A DNA stretch of 11,679 nt from Smittium culicis (Eukaryota > Kickxellomycota > Harpellomycetes > Harpellales > Legeriomycetaceae), in the NCBI GenBank assembly GCA_001970855.1, contig LSSN01005852.1:1-11679 (forward strand), given 5' to 3'. The notes below the pieces were generated by a model, which searched no databases, was not told the origin of the DNA, and saw nothing but the letters and a program-made list of their open reading frames with translations. Shown here one piece after another: positions 1 to 8,065 of this stretch; position 1 is the first letter of the stretch; each line of letters begins with the position of its first letter. Position numbers and translations under genes: made by a program.

Positions 1-1
1 A

Positions 2-472
2 ATTATTCTAGAGAACGAGGTATCATTTATTATTGTTGCACCTAAAGAAAAGCGCAAGAACAGACCTATAGAAAGGTTATGTAAGATCAAAGCTCATGAA
101 GATAAACTTATCTGTCCTGTTATCGCGTACTCGCTTTATAAATCCAAAGTGGCAAACATTCCATGTATAAGACCACATCATAATGACGACTCTATAAATA
201 TAAACCATATATTCAGATTTGTAAAAGATAATTCGAAGCCTCTCTCAGTAGATAGAATTTCAAAACTAATTCAATCAATAACTAAAATAGCAGTAAAAGA
301 TATGAAGCAAATACCTAAGGCCAGAGCAATTGGTGCCAGTCTTGCGTCGCAAGCTGGAGTCCCGAGCGACACCATTATTTCACAAGCAAATTGGACTAAC
401 TACGATATGTTTGATAATTATTACCGTTTGACGAGAGAATCTACTGTCAACATTACTAATTCTATTCTCTGA
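2..472 (+). CDS. DIRS tyrosine recombinase, C-terminal part (5' end outside window)
   Basis: This frame is open from the window edge and gives 156 residues before the TGA at 470-472. It is the C-terminal part of the catalytic domain of a tyrosine recombinase, the enzyme that inserts the circular DNA copy of a DIRS element. The second catalytic box is visible: KARAIGASLA (Arg at about residue 108), then ISQANW (Trp at about 131, in the place often held by His or Trp), then DNYYRL (nucleophile candidates Tyr140 and Tyr141). An upstream block, VAPKEKR near residues 12-18, is also present in the decayed recombinase at 7570-7600. The first catalytic Arg would lie upstream of the window. A GTG at 149 is an internal Val codon and not the start, since the homology continues upstream of it. 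The identification rests on motif order, the ICR/ITR context and the second copy in this window. Confidence 0.82.
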   Translation: MILENEVSFIIVAPKEKRKNRPIERLCKIKAHEDKLICPVIAYSLYKSKVANIPCIRPHHNDDSININHIFRFVKDNSKPLSVDRISKLIQSITKIAVKDMKQIPKARAIGASLASQAGVPSDTIISQANWTNYDMFDNYYRLTRESTVNITNSIL

Positions 473-476
473 AGTC

Positions 477-575
477 ACTATATATATCTCCTCTCAGAGA
501 TATAATGTAAACATAAATCGAGCCCGAAGGGCGAAGATTTATTAATATTATATGAGAAGAGGAGATATATATAGT
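477..575 (+). repeat. Internal complementary region (ICR) of element 1
   Basis: The region starts 5 nt after the recombinase stop. Its right part, 506-575, is the inverted complement of 739-808, the outer end of the right ITR, with 69 of 70 positions matching (the mismatch is at 557). Its left part, 477-505, should complement the outer left end of the element. That end is outside the window, but the corresponding left end of element 2 (4105-4135) resembles it. The two edges, 477-494 and 558-575, are perfect 18-nt inverted repeats of each other (actatatatatctcctct), as expected if the left and right ITRs are inverted copies. A small hairpin, gcccgaagggc, lies at 522-532. In DIRS elements the ICR is thought to template joining of the two ends into a circle. 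Confidence 0.85.
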
Positions 576-602
576 CCCACCCACCCGATTCTTACCCTTT
601 TT

Positions 603-808
603 GTACCTAAGCGATAAGATAATAAGGATAAAATATGGTACCTTACAAGCATATTTAAGGAAAATTTCGTTTTTGAAAACTTTGTTTTATTTTTAAATTT
701 TGTAATTTCGTTTTTTTTTATCCAATAAAATTGATAACACTATATATATCTCCTCTCCTCATATAATATTAATAAATCTTCGCCCTTCGGGCTCGATTTA
801 TGTTTACA
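603..808 (+). repeat. Right inverted terminal repeat of element 1
   Basis: The inner edge, 603-630, matches the reverse complement of 4252-4283 in the left ITR of element 2 apart from a 4-nt gap and a few substitutions. The likeness continues through the T-rich stretch near 700-722 (tttgtaattt, then a T run, then tatcca) to the ctcctctc block at 750-757. Beyond that, about 758-808 form an extension that pairs with the ICR; a longer extension on the right ITR is also known from classical DIRS-1. The extension includes the hairpin gcccttcgggc at 782-792. The outer end is followed directly by a run of A, so the border is uncertain by a base or so. In other DIRS elements the ITRs carry transcription signals; none was identified here. 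Confidence 0.8.
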
Positions 809-1990
809 AAAAAAAAATACGAAAAATCTTTTCAAGATATTAGAGTATTATAATAACTCATAAAATTAATTACAGAAAAGGATAGAAATCATGACATGTA
901 ATTTTCCTATATTAAAAAAATGAGGCTATAAAATCTAAACAAAATACAAAAAATATTCAGTAGTTTTTATTGACTACTTTTCCTTTATTTTCATTCAAGA
1001 GTAAAAAATTTGAAATTTAGTTCGCCTACAGAGAAGTCAATTTAGTCTCAATGGGTTTTATTTTACTGAGATAAAATATAGTAGCTTTCTAAAGAAAAAA
1101 AATAATAGAACTAAGGCTTAAAGTGTTGAAATAAAAAAAAACCAACTAAATAATAATTTTTAAACTAATCAATCTTTTAAAGCTAAGCTTCTGCTTATTT
1201 TCTCACTTTTTTAGATTTGCTTTTAAATATATATATTTTATTTATTTATTTGAGGAAGATTTTTTTTATAAACGAAGTAATAAGAGTTATTACTAAAAAT
1301 TTTGAGAGCGCTTCACTTTTCTTCTTTTCTTACCTATTTATATTTCATAAATAATTAAAAAAACCTACTAAACTTTGTTTTCTATTTATCGCATTAAGTA
1401 TTTTATTTTTTTTTCCGATTTATAAAGTTTTACTTATCTTGCATAGATTGCTATTTTCACTGAAAAAATCAATTCTCTTTTTAAATCCCAAATAAGCGAA
1501 TCGCCTTTCAATATTCTAATCAATTAATTGTCAAATCATCTATCAATTTCTTTATACTCAACTTTTTCTCTTTGTTGCTTTATTTTTCTCGGGGGTTTTC
1601 TTTTCACTCAAAATAAATTTATATGCAATTTTATATCTATACAAACAAAATGGGAATGTAATATTTTTATTTCTCTTGTGGTAGAATTACACTAATACAT
1701 ATAAAAACTAGAATGGATAGAATATATTGTGATTTTCAAGACATGTATATCTTTAAAGTACTAAAATTAATAATGTTGACATTTTTATTAACATTTTAAT
1801 TAGGCTTTTTTATCCCTAGAATAAATGAAAAAGCTAATTATATCTATAGATAAAAATATTGGTCTATTTATAATTTAAACTTTTAAAATTAAAGATAAAA
1901 TATATATATTTGAACGAAATACGTATATGATAATATGAATTAAATGACATTATCAACGATAGATTTTATAATATTAAAGGCTATAATTAT
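809..1990. other. AT-rich non-coding stretch
   Basis: I see no supported gene here. Stops are dense in all frames, and A and T runs dominate. A short hairpin, atctt-ttc-aagat, lies near 827-839. No tRNA box pair, ITR fragment or clear exon was recognised. Very short exons of an unknown gene or an unstructured RNA cannot be excluded by eye. Confidence 0.5.
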
Positions 1991-2530
1991 CCAAGTTGGC
2001 ACTAATCAGAGCAAATCTAATTAAAAACTTCTATCACTTCAAATTTATTTCCCTAAAATTTATACCCAAGTATTTCAATCTGATAATTATATTGAAGCAG
2101 ATACTTTGATAGAGTTAACGCTCCAGGTATGAACTTTTCTGAGTCTACCATTTGAATAATTATAGCTGACTATCAAAAACTAATCTATTAAATTATTTTC
2201 CTCTGAAATTAGTTTCATATTTTTAGTAGAGCAGCAGCTATTTTTGCTTTAACGCTCTAGGTTGGCATTTTTTTGAGTCTACTATTATAATAATTATTGA
2301 TTACTCTTAAATGTTACACAACTTAATATTTTATTTCTGTTTTCACCCTGAAGTTTTAAGTGAAGCAGCAGCTTTTATTGTGTTAACTCACCAGGTTTGC
2401 ACTTTTCTGAGGCAAAAATTTAATAATTAATATATTTTATTCTTAAAAGTTGTGCTAGTGAAAAGAAAATTATTTATTAGCTACAAGTATTTTTTATTAG
2501 AGTATCAAAATTTTTTTCACTAACTCTTAT
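1991..2530 (+). repeat. Decayed tandem repeat, unit about 133 bp, four copies
   Basis: A marked block recurs at regular spacing: ccaagttggcac at 1991, ccaggtatgaac at 2123, ctaggttggcat at 2257 and ccaggtttgcac at 2391 (steps of 132, 134 and 134). Around the block, further parts recur in order: a gaagcag or gcagcag element 20-30 nt before it, ttaacgct or ttaactca just before it, ctgagtct just after it, and ataatta about 30 nt after it. A weaker fifth start is visible near 2525-2535 (taactcttatgtttggcgc). The copies are too diverged for the unit to be a recent microsatellite-like expansion. No open frame spans the unit. Its origin, whether old minisatellite, part of a decayed element or satellite, is unknown. 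Confidence 0.7.
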
Positions 2531-3050
2531 GTTTGGCGCTCATCGATATCAACTATTTGACCAGAATTAAAACCGTTTATTTTTACTATACACGTGAGAT
2601 TCTTTGAAGTTTCAGGCCTTTTTCTATTAAAACATTCCTTCGCTTTAAATTTCTCTAGTGAAAAAAATTATTTAGAATATTCTTTGACAGGATTAAATAG
2701 TTTTTCTATTAAATCAGGCGAATATTTATTAAAAAAATAATTATAAGAGGGAAAATTTTCATCTATTTCTAATAATCTCTATTTTATATATATGCCGTGG
2801 TTATAATTGAATCCACGTACCTAATTTTAATTTTTAGGAGTTTACTTGGTTACTAAATTATTTTTTAAATATTTTATTTTATTGTAAAATTTTCTTGTCT
2901 TTTTTTTTCAATACCCAAAAGTAGGCGTTCTTATATACCCTGAAAAATAAATAAAATTGCACTCGCATTCTAACTTTTGTTTGAAACAGCGTGAAATTGC
3001 TATTTCTGTTAGTACCCGTGTAAGTCTGAATGTAGTTTCCGAAAATAAAA

Positions 3051-3094
3051 GATGAATAGATAATATATGATAAATGATAGATAAATAGATAATT
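3051..3094 (+). repeat. GATA/GATAAATA-like microsatellite
   Basis: An imperfect run of gata, gataaat and gaataga words lies between two less repetitive stretches, for example gatagataaatagataatt at about 3076-3095. It is a simple-sequence tract. No function is implied, though many fungal GATA factors bind such words. Confidence 0.55.
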
Positions 3095-3103
3095 TGGTAA
3101 GTT

Positions 3104-3237
3104 TCGATAACTTAATTGTTATCGATGGCACAGAATAATATTAGAAAAAAACTCATTGAGAAAAATCCAATACTTAATAATGCATTGCAATAGGTAGAAG
3201 CTAGATAGCTTCTACTCCGTGATCGGTTTCCACCACG
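3104..3237. other. Cluster of short perfect hairpins in a less AT-rich island
   Basis: Several inverted repeats fall within 134 nt: an 8-bp stem at 3104-3111/3118-3125 (tcgataac, loop ttaatt), the palindrome tgcattgca near 3181, a perfect 10-bp stem at 3194-3203/3206-3215 (gtagaagcta, only 2 nt between the arms), and cgtg/cacg at 3218-3221/3234-3237. The 3' part is less AT-rich than its surroundings. It could be a structured RNA, a small palindromic element remnant, or chance. It does not fold as a tRNA by eye and has no clear C/D or H/ACA boxes. Confidence 0.3.
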
Positions 3238-4104
3238 ACATATATATATTATATCGTTACTATTTAAATATTAACGCCAAATGCTAGAGATAACTCTTGA
3301 AAAAATTATTTTTATAATATTTATTAATTATTAAATATTTTATTTAGTTATTTTCATCCATTATATTTGTTTTATTATTTATATAAAAAAAAATATGCTT
3401 TTACTATTCATTTTTAGCTTTGTAAATATAAAACCAAATTAAACTGTTATAAATTTATTTTTCAAAAGTGGATAAAACTGATTTCATATTTCAACGTATG
3501 CAATTTTTTTATAACTTTAATTTTTTGTATTTGTGATATAGATGGTTTATACACTGATAATAATTATATTCATAATTTAATATTTAAACAGTATATCTAT
3601 TGTTCATGCTAATAAATGTTAAACAACCACTATAAATCATTTATGTAGACCTAAAATTCAACATTTTATATTTTGCAATTTTTATTGTTTAAATTAATAG
3701 CTTAGTGAATTCTGGAGAGACAAAGTAATCAATTGTTGTTTTTTTTTTTTTATTTCGATACTATAATGTATAAATTCTTTTATTCACATAGAAGCGATGC
3801 TAAAATAAAGTATATACATGTGTAAAACGTATGGCTAAGAATACCAAAAAATTTCAAAAAAGTTCTTTTAATCTTAAGGAGTTTGATTTAACAAAGGGGT
3901 AGGATTAAGAATTTTTTTTTCAAGAAATTGTATATTTTTTTAATTATGCCGATCTTTTTTAATGAAATTTAGTTTTTTTGTCTATCCAAGCAATGTAAAA
4001 CTTCTGGCCAAACATATTTACCAGATTTGAAGCTTTATAATTATTAATTAAATTTGATATTTGACTCTAAAAGCTATTGACTATATAATAATTGTGCATT
4101 TAAG

Positions 4105-4283
4105 ATATTTTACTTCAGAGAGGAGACATATTAAGTAATACCATCTAAATGGATAAAAAAAAACAGAAAATTACAAACCAATAAAAATAAATTAAATAAA
4201 ATAAAATAATAAAAATTTTTATAGTATATAACTTAAATTACTTGATAGTGTTATCCTTATCATCTTATCTTTCGCAAAGGTAC
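4105..4283 (+). repeat. Left inverted terminal repeat of element 2
   Basis: The reverse complement of this segment runs parallel to 603-757, the right ITR of element 1. It starts with gtacctttgcg, continues through gataagatgataaggata and the T-rich stretch, and ends in the ctcctctc block. The outer 31 nt (4105-4135) are also complementary to 8035-8065, the ICR remnant of the same element, at 28 of 31 positions. Both relations are those expected of a DIRS left ITR. About 100 nt of coding-free sequence separates it from the first recognisable Gag-like residues. Confidence 0.78.
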
Positions 4284-4381
4284 TCTACCAGCATAAATAT
4301 TTTAAAATTTTAATTTTTATACCTAAGAATATTTAAATATTATTTCTATCAAAATTGTTAAACGGAGGAACAAGCAATCAC

Positions 4382-5260
4382 TGTAGCTCCCAGAGTCAAG
4401 AGCAAGTAAGATTGTTGACTGAAATGGTTCAGCAACTCTTTAGAGAAACGAACCGTGATCTTGAGCCCGAGGTCCCACACGTCACAACAAGAATACGATT
4501 GACCGACCTGACTGCTTACTAACTTTGACTGAAACGCTTCCATCTATTGAAGAAGACTTCTTCAGCTCACCGTTGACTGAAAAAAACACAAGATTGAAAT
4601 CTGCTCTTGCCCAATGACTAGTTCGATGAATTATAGCCTATCGCCACCAAACGGCTTAGCATCAAGCGTGGTGAAGGAGGCTAATACAATACTGTACAAA
4701 ATTTAGGTATCTCTGGCTCAGAAAACCAGGAAGATTGACTTTTATGTGCACTAAAAAGTTCAGGGTAGTCCTGGACTAGACACCTCTGAGGATCCTGATG
4801 TCATTTTTGCGAGCGCTATTAGAGCACATTATTTGAAATAGCCTCCACTGTATCCCAAGCAAGGTTATACAACCTTAACAAAGGATTGAGACTTCCTGGG
4901 AAACCGACTCAGCTCTTCGAATCTGATTTCAAACTGCTGATGGATCAATATGCGTTTGACGCCCTCATTTCAACGAAACCAACCGTGAAACGACAGCGAA
5001 TCCATCGCTTTTGCAAGTTCAAACAGAGCTCAAACAACAAAGATTCGAAGAGCACCAACACTGTTATGGTGATTAGCACCAGTGCTGCAACTTCATATGA
5101 GACCAATTTAAGCCATAAAACCTATTACCGCAAGTCAGATTTTGTGTTAGAGGTCGAGGCCACAGAAAGGGGTCACAATAGAATTCAAAAATACTTACCT
5201 GTCGTGGGCTGCTTAACGTTTTTCAGATCTGTATGGTCCATAAAAACGGACAGTCGATGA
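4382..5260 (+). pseudogene. Gag-like ORF1 of element 2, broken by stops and frameshifts
   Basis: Pieces of a polar protein can be followed across frames. One runs through QVRLLTEMVQQLF and TRIRLTDLTAY to a stop at about 4519. Another contains EEDFFSSPLTE (near 4550-4580). The next runs through PPNGLASSVVKEANT, then SLAQKTRKIDFYVH and GLDTSEDPDVIFAS, with in-frame stops between them. The longest open piece, 4886-5260, holds LPGKPTQLFESDF, LLMDQYAFDALI and the basic patch KRQRIHRF, and ends with RIQKYLP, then WSIKTDSR. This layout agrees with the first ORF of fungal DIRS-like elements as I know it, which is regarded as a Gag-like nucleic-acid binding protein. No zinc knuckle is seen. The original start codon could not be located. 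The assignment rests on position and recalled family features, so it is less certain than that of the RT. Confidence 0.65.
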
Positions 5261-5310
5261 TTTTGGGGCATAGTGGAAAGAATTCTGAATCCCCTTCAAT
5301 AGCCTAGCCT

Positions 5311-7130
5311 TTGAGTCACATCAGCCTCTATCGGTACAAAAGAAAGCTGAGCTGCGCGATCAGTGAGGTTCTGGTTAAAGAATTAGACTCCCTGATATCC
5401 AAACAAAAAATCGAGGAGATACAGCATAGGGGACAAGGATTTTACTGTCAGCTATTCAAGATATCGAAAAATACAGGTGGCATCAGACCTAAGCTCGACC
5501 ACGTGAAGCTAAACCTCCAGGTGTATGAACAGAAATTTAAGATGAAGACACTGATACCCTTCTGCAGAATGGCCTACCGGAAGGATTTCCCGAAGTTTCT
5601 AGACCTCCAAGGTGGATTCATGTACATCTTGATCTACAAGCAGTTCAAAAAGTACCTTCGATTTTATTGAAACTGCTGCTGTTTCCAGCTCCGCATTCTG
5701 TCATTTGGACTATCACTGATCCCGTTGGTCTTCACAAATATTCTTCACTCATTTCTAGAATGGGCCAAGTCGAAAGAAATTCGAGCCTCAGGATATCTAG
5801 AAGACCTGCTCATTATGGGTGAGTCCAAAGACGTGTGCCTAACAAACACACGCTTAATATATCTAAGCTCTCGGAGCTTGGATTCATGTTCAATTCCGAA
5901 AAGTCGTCGACTACGCCGTCTCAGTCGATCGCACACCTTGGAATGGTGATCAATACGAGAGAAATGTCACTCAATTTTCCGCCCACCAAGATCCTCGATC
6001 TCCGACGCAAAGCCAGAAGATTGTTCAACGCTGGCCAGACGACATTGAGATGTCTTTCGAGCTTCATCGGCAAGCCCCAGTCGATTTCAGTCTTCCTGCT
6101 CCCTGGAAGAATGATGTTTCGCTGATTATTAGAACTCAAGAACCGAATTCTGTCAGTATCGAACTCATGGACATTGATAGCGACTCTGACCAAACCTTAA
6201 ATACAGAACCCGTCCTTCTGGAAGAACCAGCATACGTCATGGAACGGTCACTCGTTCTTGCTTTAGACGTCAGAGCAGGAGATATTTACCGACTCCTTAT
6301 ACTCAGCTTGGGGAATAATAATAGTATTACATCGGTCTATCTCGTGTATTGGAGTCACAAAGTGGTGAAACTAAATAATCACAAAAAAACTACTGAGTGT
6401 GTTGAAAGCACAGAGGCTCAAGAGTGTGATGAGACGATAATGGTTAGTCTATATAGATAAAATAATATTACACTCATATTTCAAGAAATTCGCGAGAGCA
6501 ACCTTCCCGTAACTACACGAATTAACAGAAAAGATATGGTTTCACTGCCTCAAGACCAACACCCACCCATAAATATCATATGTACAGTCTGTACTAAACC
6601 CTACGAACACCCCCCAGCAGACTGATAGCGAAAACTGATTGGCTTCTTGCGCAAGAGTGATTCTCAGCCATGAACTCTCAATATGGACCCGACTACCTCG
6701 ACCTGTTAACATCATCCAAGATCAGGAAACTGGAACAATACTATAGCTGGATCCCGGAAAACACAGCACTGAGAGATGTAATGCGCTGATTCAAGGATGG
6801 TCCAGGTTCAACAATCCGTACTGCCGCTCTCTGTGGAATCTGATTGCCCAAATAGTTCAAAAGGTCTTCCGTGATCAAGTCACAATGACACTGGTAACTC
6901 CAATGTATTAATCCGCAATCTGGTTCCCAGACCTGTTAGAGTTATAAATTTCAAAGCCACTACTTCTTCGAGCAACAAACGTCGTACCAGATCAGAAAAG
7001 CGAAAAATCACCGCTCTCAGAAAACAAGCATTAGAACTTGATGTCCTGGAATATCAGGGGTGTTTCCTCGAAACGCAAAGTCTCGGCTCTTATGCCATTG
7101 GGTTTATCGTTTCCAATGAACGACGTATTT
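5311..7130 (+). pseudogene. DIRS reverse transcriptase / RNase H (plus methyltransferase-like tail), degraded
   Basis: Reverse transcriptase motifs appear in order: HRGQGFYCQLFKISK and GGIRPKLD (about 5425-5500), then motif A LDLQGGF (5599-5619), motif B SFGLSLIPLVFTNIL (about 5701-5745), and motif C as YLED (5794-5805) where active enzymes have Y-x-D-D. After a one-base frameshift near 5850 the frame continues with LGFMFNSEKSS, HLGMVINTREM and SSFIGKPQS. An RNase H start follows at about 6282-6320 (EIFTDSLYSAWGII, with the catalytic Asp at 6291-6293). RNase H C-terminal pieces lie at about 6515-6600 (EKIWFHCLKTN, ISYVQSVLNP). A region like the DIRS methyltransferase-type tail follows at 6680-6945 (YGPDYLDLL, then SLWNLIAQIVQKVF), with the usual Pro-Pro-Trp altered. 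Stops break it at 5668, 6123, 6198, 6264, 6366 and later. The gene would copy element RNA into DNA; this copy cannot. Confidence 0.85.
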
Positions 7131-7149
7131 GACCTAGATTCAGGTAGTG

Positions 7150-8023
7150 TTCTATCCTGAAGCAAGTTCTAGACTGCTGGATATCAAATGAGATATTCAC
7201 TCAAATTTCCGCTCCTCAAGTAATCAACTATCAGGAGGAAATATACACTGTATATAATTTGAAAGTTGGCTCAATAAAAGCCTATGAATCCGCTCTCCTT
7301 CAAATTTCAGATTTTTCAGCCGAGCTATCCGCCCATCGAATGTTTTACGAATTTATCAAGGCGTTGGATGATACTTCTATTAAATAATTCATCAGGCCTT
7401 CGACGGATATATCACCAGTTATAGAATTTACTCGAGAATGGGTCCAAAACTCTTCACTCACTGCTAAGATAATAATATCCAAGTATTTCTGGCTACTATC
7501 TGTGACAGGTTTCTTTCACGTCAGAACATCCATATAATTTAAGAACAACGTAGAAATATCGACCAAGGGGTACTTAACCTAATAATAGTAGCCCCTAAAG
7601 AAAAAAAATATGACAGTCCAATTGAAAAACCATGCCAAATCAACCCCCCACACCGATATATATTATGCCCTGTAAATGCATACATTGTCTCAAGGAAAAG
7701 TTAGCAATTAATCCCTGCTCGTCCCCACTCGTAAACAATAGAGATTGGGTAGTTCATAGGCTTATAACGTATGTCGATGATACCTCGAAGCCCCTATCAG
7801 TTGATAATATCACAACATACACCTATTCGATTTATGATTTAATACGCCGCGACCCTGAAGCACCAATCCCTAAGATGAGAGCAATAGGTGCTACATTAGC
7901 CACAAATTCCGGGATATCGACACATAATTAATTTCCCAAGTATTTTGGTCTGATATACTATCTTCGATACATATTTACGAATCACAAAAAATTTTTCGAA
8001 TAACTCGACTGATTCGAATTTAA
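7150..8023 (+). pseudogene. DIRS tyrosine recombinase of element 2, degraded
   Basis: An N-terminal core-binding-like helical part is open around 7178-7384 (SIKAYESALLQISDF, ELSAHRMFYEFIKALDD). It is interrupted by TAA at 7385 and again at 7535, after WLLSVTGFF and HVRTSI. After a frame change the block LIIVAPKEKKYDSPIEKPC follows (about 7581-7637). After another frame change near 7690 comes DTSKPLSVDNIT, then PKMRAIGATLA with the catalytic Arg, and a third frame change near 7928 leads to ISQVFWSD and FRITR, ending at TAA 8021. Compared with the intact C-terminus at 2-472, the shared words SKPLSVD, RAIGA and ISQ occur in the same order. The catalytic Tyr region (YYRL in element 1) is replaced by YESQKIFRI, so the enzyme is dead even apart from the frameshifts. 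Confidence 0.82.
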
Positions 8024-8034
8024 ATTATGAGTAG

Positions 8035-8065
8035 CTTAATATGTCTCCTGTCTAAAGTATAATAT
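8035..8065 (+). repeat. ICR remnant of element 2
   Basis: This is the inverted complement of the left end of element 2 (4105-4135), with 28 of 31 positions matching, including an unbroken 15-nt run (cttaatatgtctcct). It lies just after the recombinase ruin, as the ICR does in element 1. A TGA followed by GT just upstream (8028-8032) lines up with the stop and following bases at 470-475 in element 1. The second half of the ICR, which should complement the missing right end, is not clear. A weak candidate is the stretch at about 8119-8143, which ends taaacataaat as in element 1. Confidence 0.7.

Larger units (their letters stand above)
1..808 (+). mobile_element. DIRS-type retrotransposon, right end (element 1)
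   Basis: The segment ends with three parts in the order known for DIRS elements: a tyrosine-recombinase reading frame, an internal complementary region, and a right inverted terminal repeat. The recombinase frame is open from the window edge to its stop, and the 70-nt inverted match between ICR and ITR has one mismatch, so this copy looks young. DIRS elements replicate by reverse transcription and are thought to integrate a circular DNA with their recombinase, without target-site duplication. The right boundary is near 805-808, where the match to the ICR stops and a run of A begins. The Gag-like, reverse transcriptase and left ITR parts would lie to the left, outside the window, so it cannot be said whether the whole copy is functional. 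Confidence 0.85.
2531..4104. other. AT-rich non-coding stretch with small repeats and hairpins
   Basis: I see no supported gene here. The stretch carries a pair of short direct repeats (tttttctattaaa near 2620 and 2701), the GATA-like run and hairpin group listed separately, and a 13-T run at 3739-3751. The immediate left flank of element 2 (about 4050-4104) shows no recognisable feature. DIRS elements usually leave no target duplication, so none was expected. Confidence 0.5.
4105..8065 (+). mobile_element. Decayed DIRS-type retrotransposon (element 2)
   Basis: This stretch of about 4 kb carries, in order, a left ITR, a Gag-like ORF1 ruin, a reverse transcriptase/RNase H ruin with a methyltransferase-like tail, a tyrosine-recombinase ruin and an ICR remnant. 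This is the DIRS gene order. Every coding part is broken by stops and frameshifts, so the copy is dead unless supplied in trans. Its base composition is clearly less AT-rich than the flanks. The left border is set by the match of 4105-4135 with the ICR remnant at 8035-8065 and by likeness to element 1. The right ITR should follow the ICR, but 8066-8220 is low-complexity AT and I could not recognise it. It may be deleted or too diverged. Confidence 0.88.

Noticed and set aside
1991..2530. CRISPR-like spacing of repeats
   Set aside because: The repeats are diverged along a whole 133-bp unit rather than short identical repeats with unique spacers, and the context is eukaryotic.
3181..3240. Possible tRNA: ggtagaag resembles a D-arm and ggtttccacc resembles a B box
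   Set aside because: No 7-bp acceptor stem, anticodon arm or proper T-loop can be built around these words.
4358..4543. Minus-strand frame of 61 codons opposite the ORF1 ruin
   Set aside because: It lies antisense to recognisable Gag-like pieces on the plus strand and shows no motif of its own.
5745..6193. Two minus-strand frames over the RT region
   Set aside because: They are antisense shadows of the YLED to SSFIGKPQS part of the reverse transcriptase and show no recognisable protein features.
5668..6368. TGA read as Trp (recoded genetic code)
   Set aside because: TGG encodes Trp in the P450 and in the intact recombinase. TAA and TAG stops and frameshifts also occur in the same ruin, so simple decay explains the TGAs.
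6050..6460. Plus-strand frame of 136 codons
   Set aside because: It is open but in a different frame from the RNase H wording (EIFTDSLYSAWGII) that continues the RT across stops. It looks like a chance opening created by decay of the true frame.
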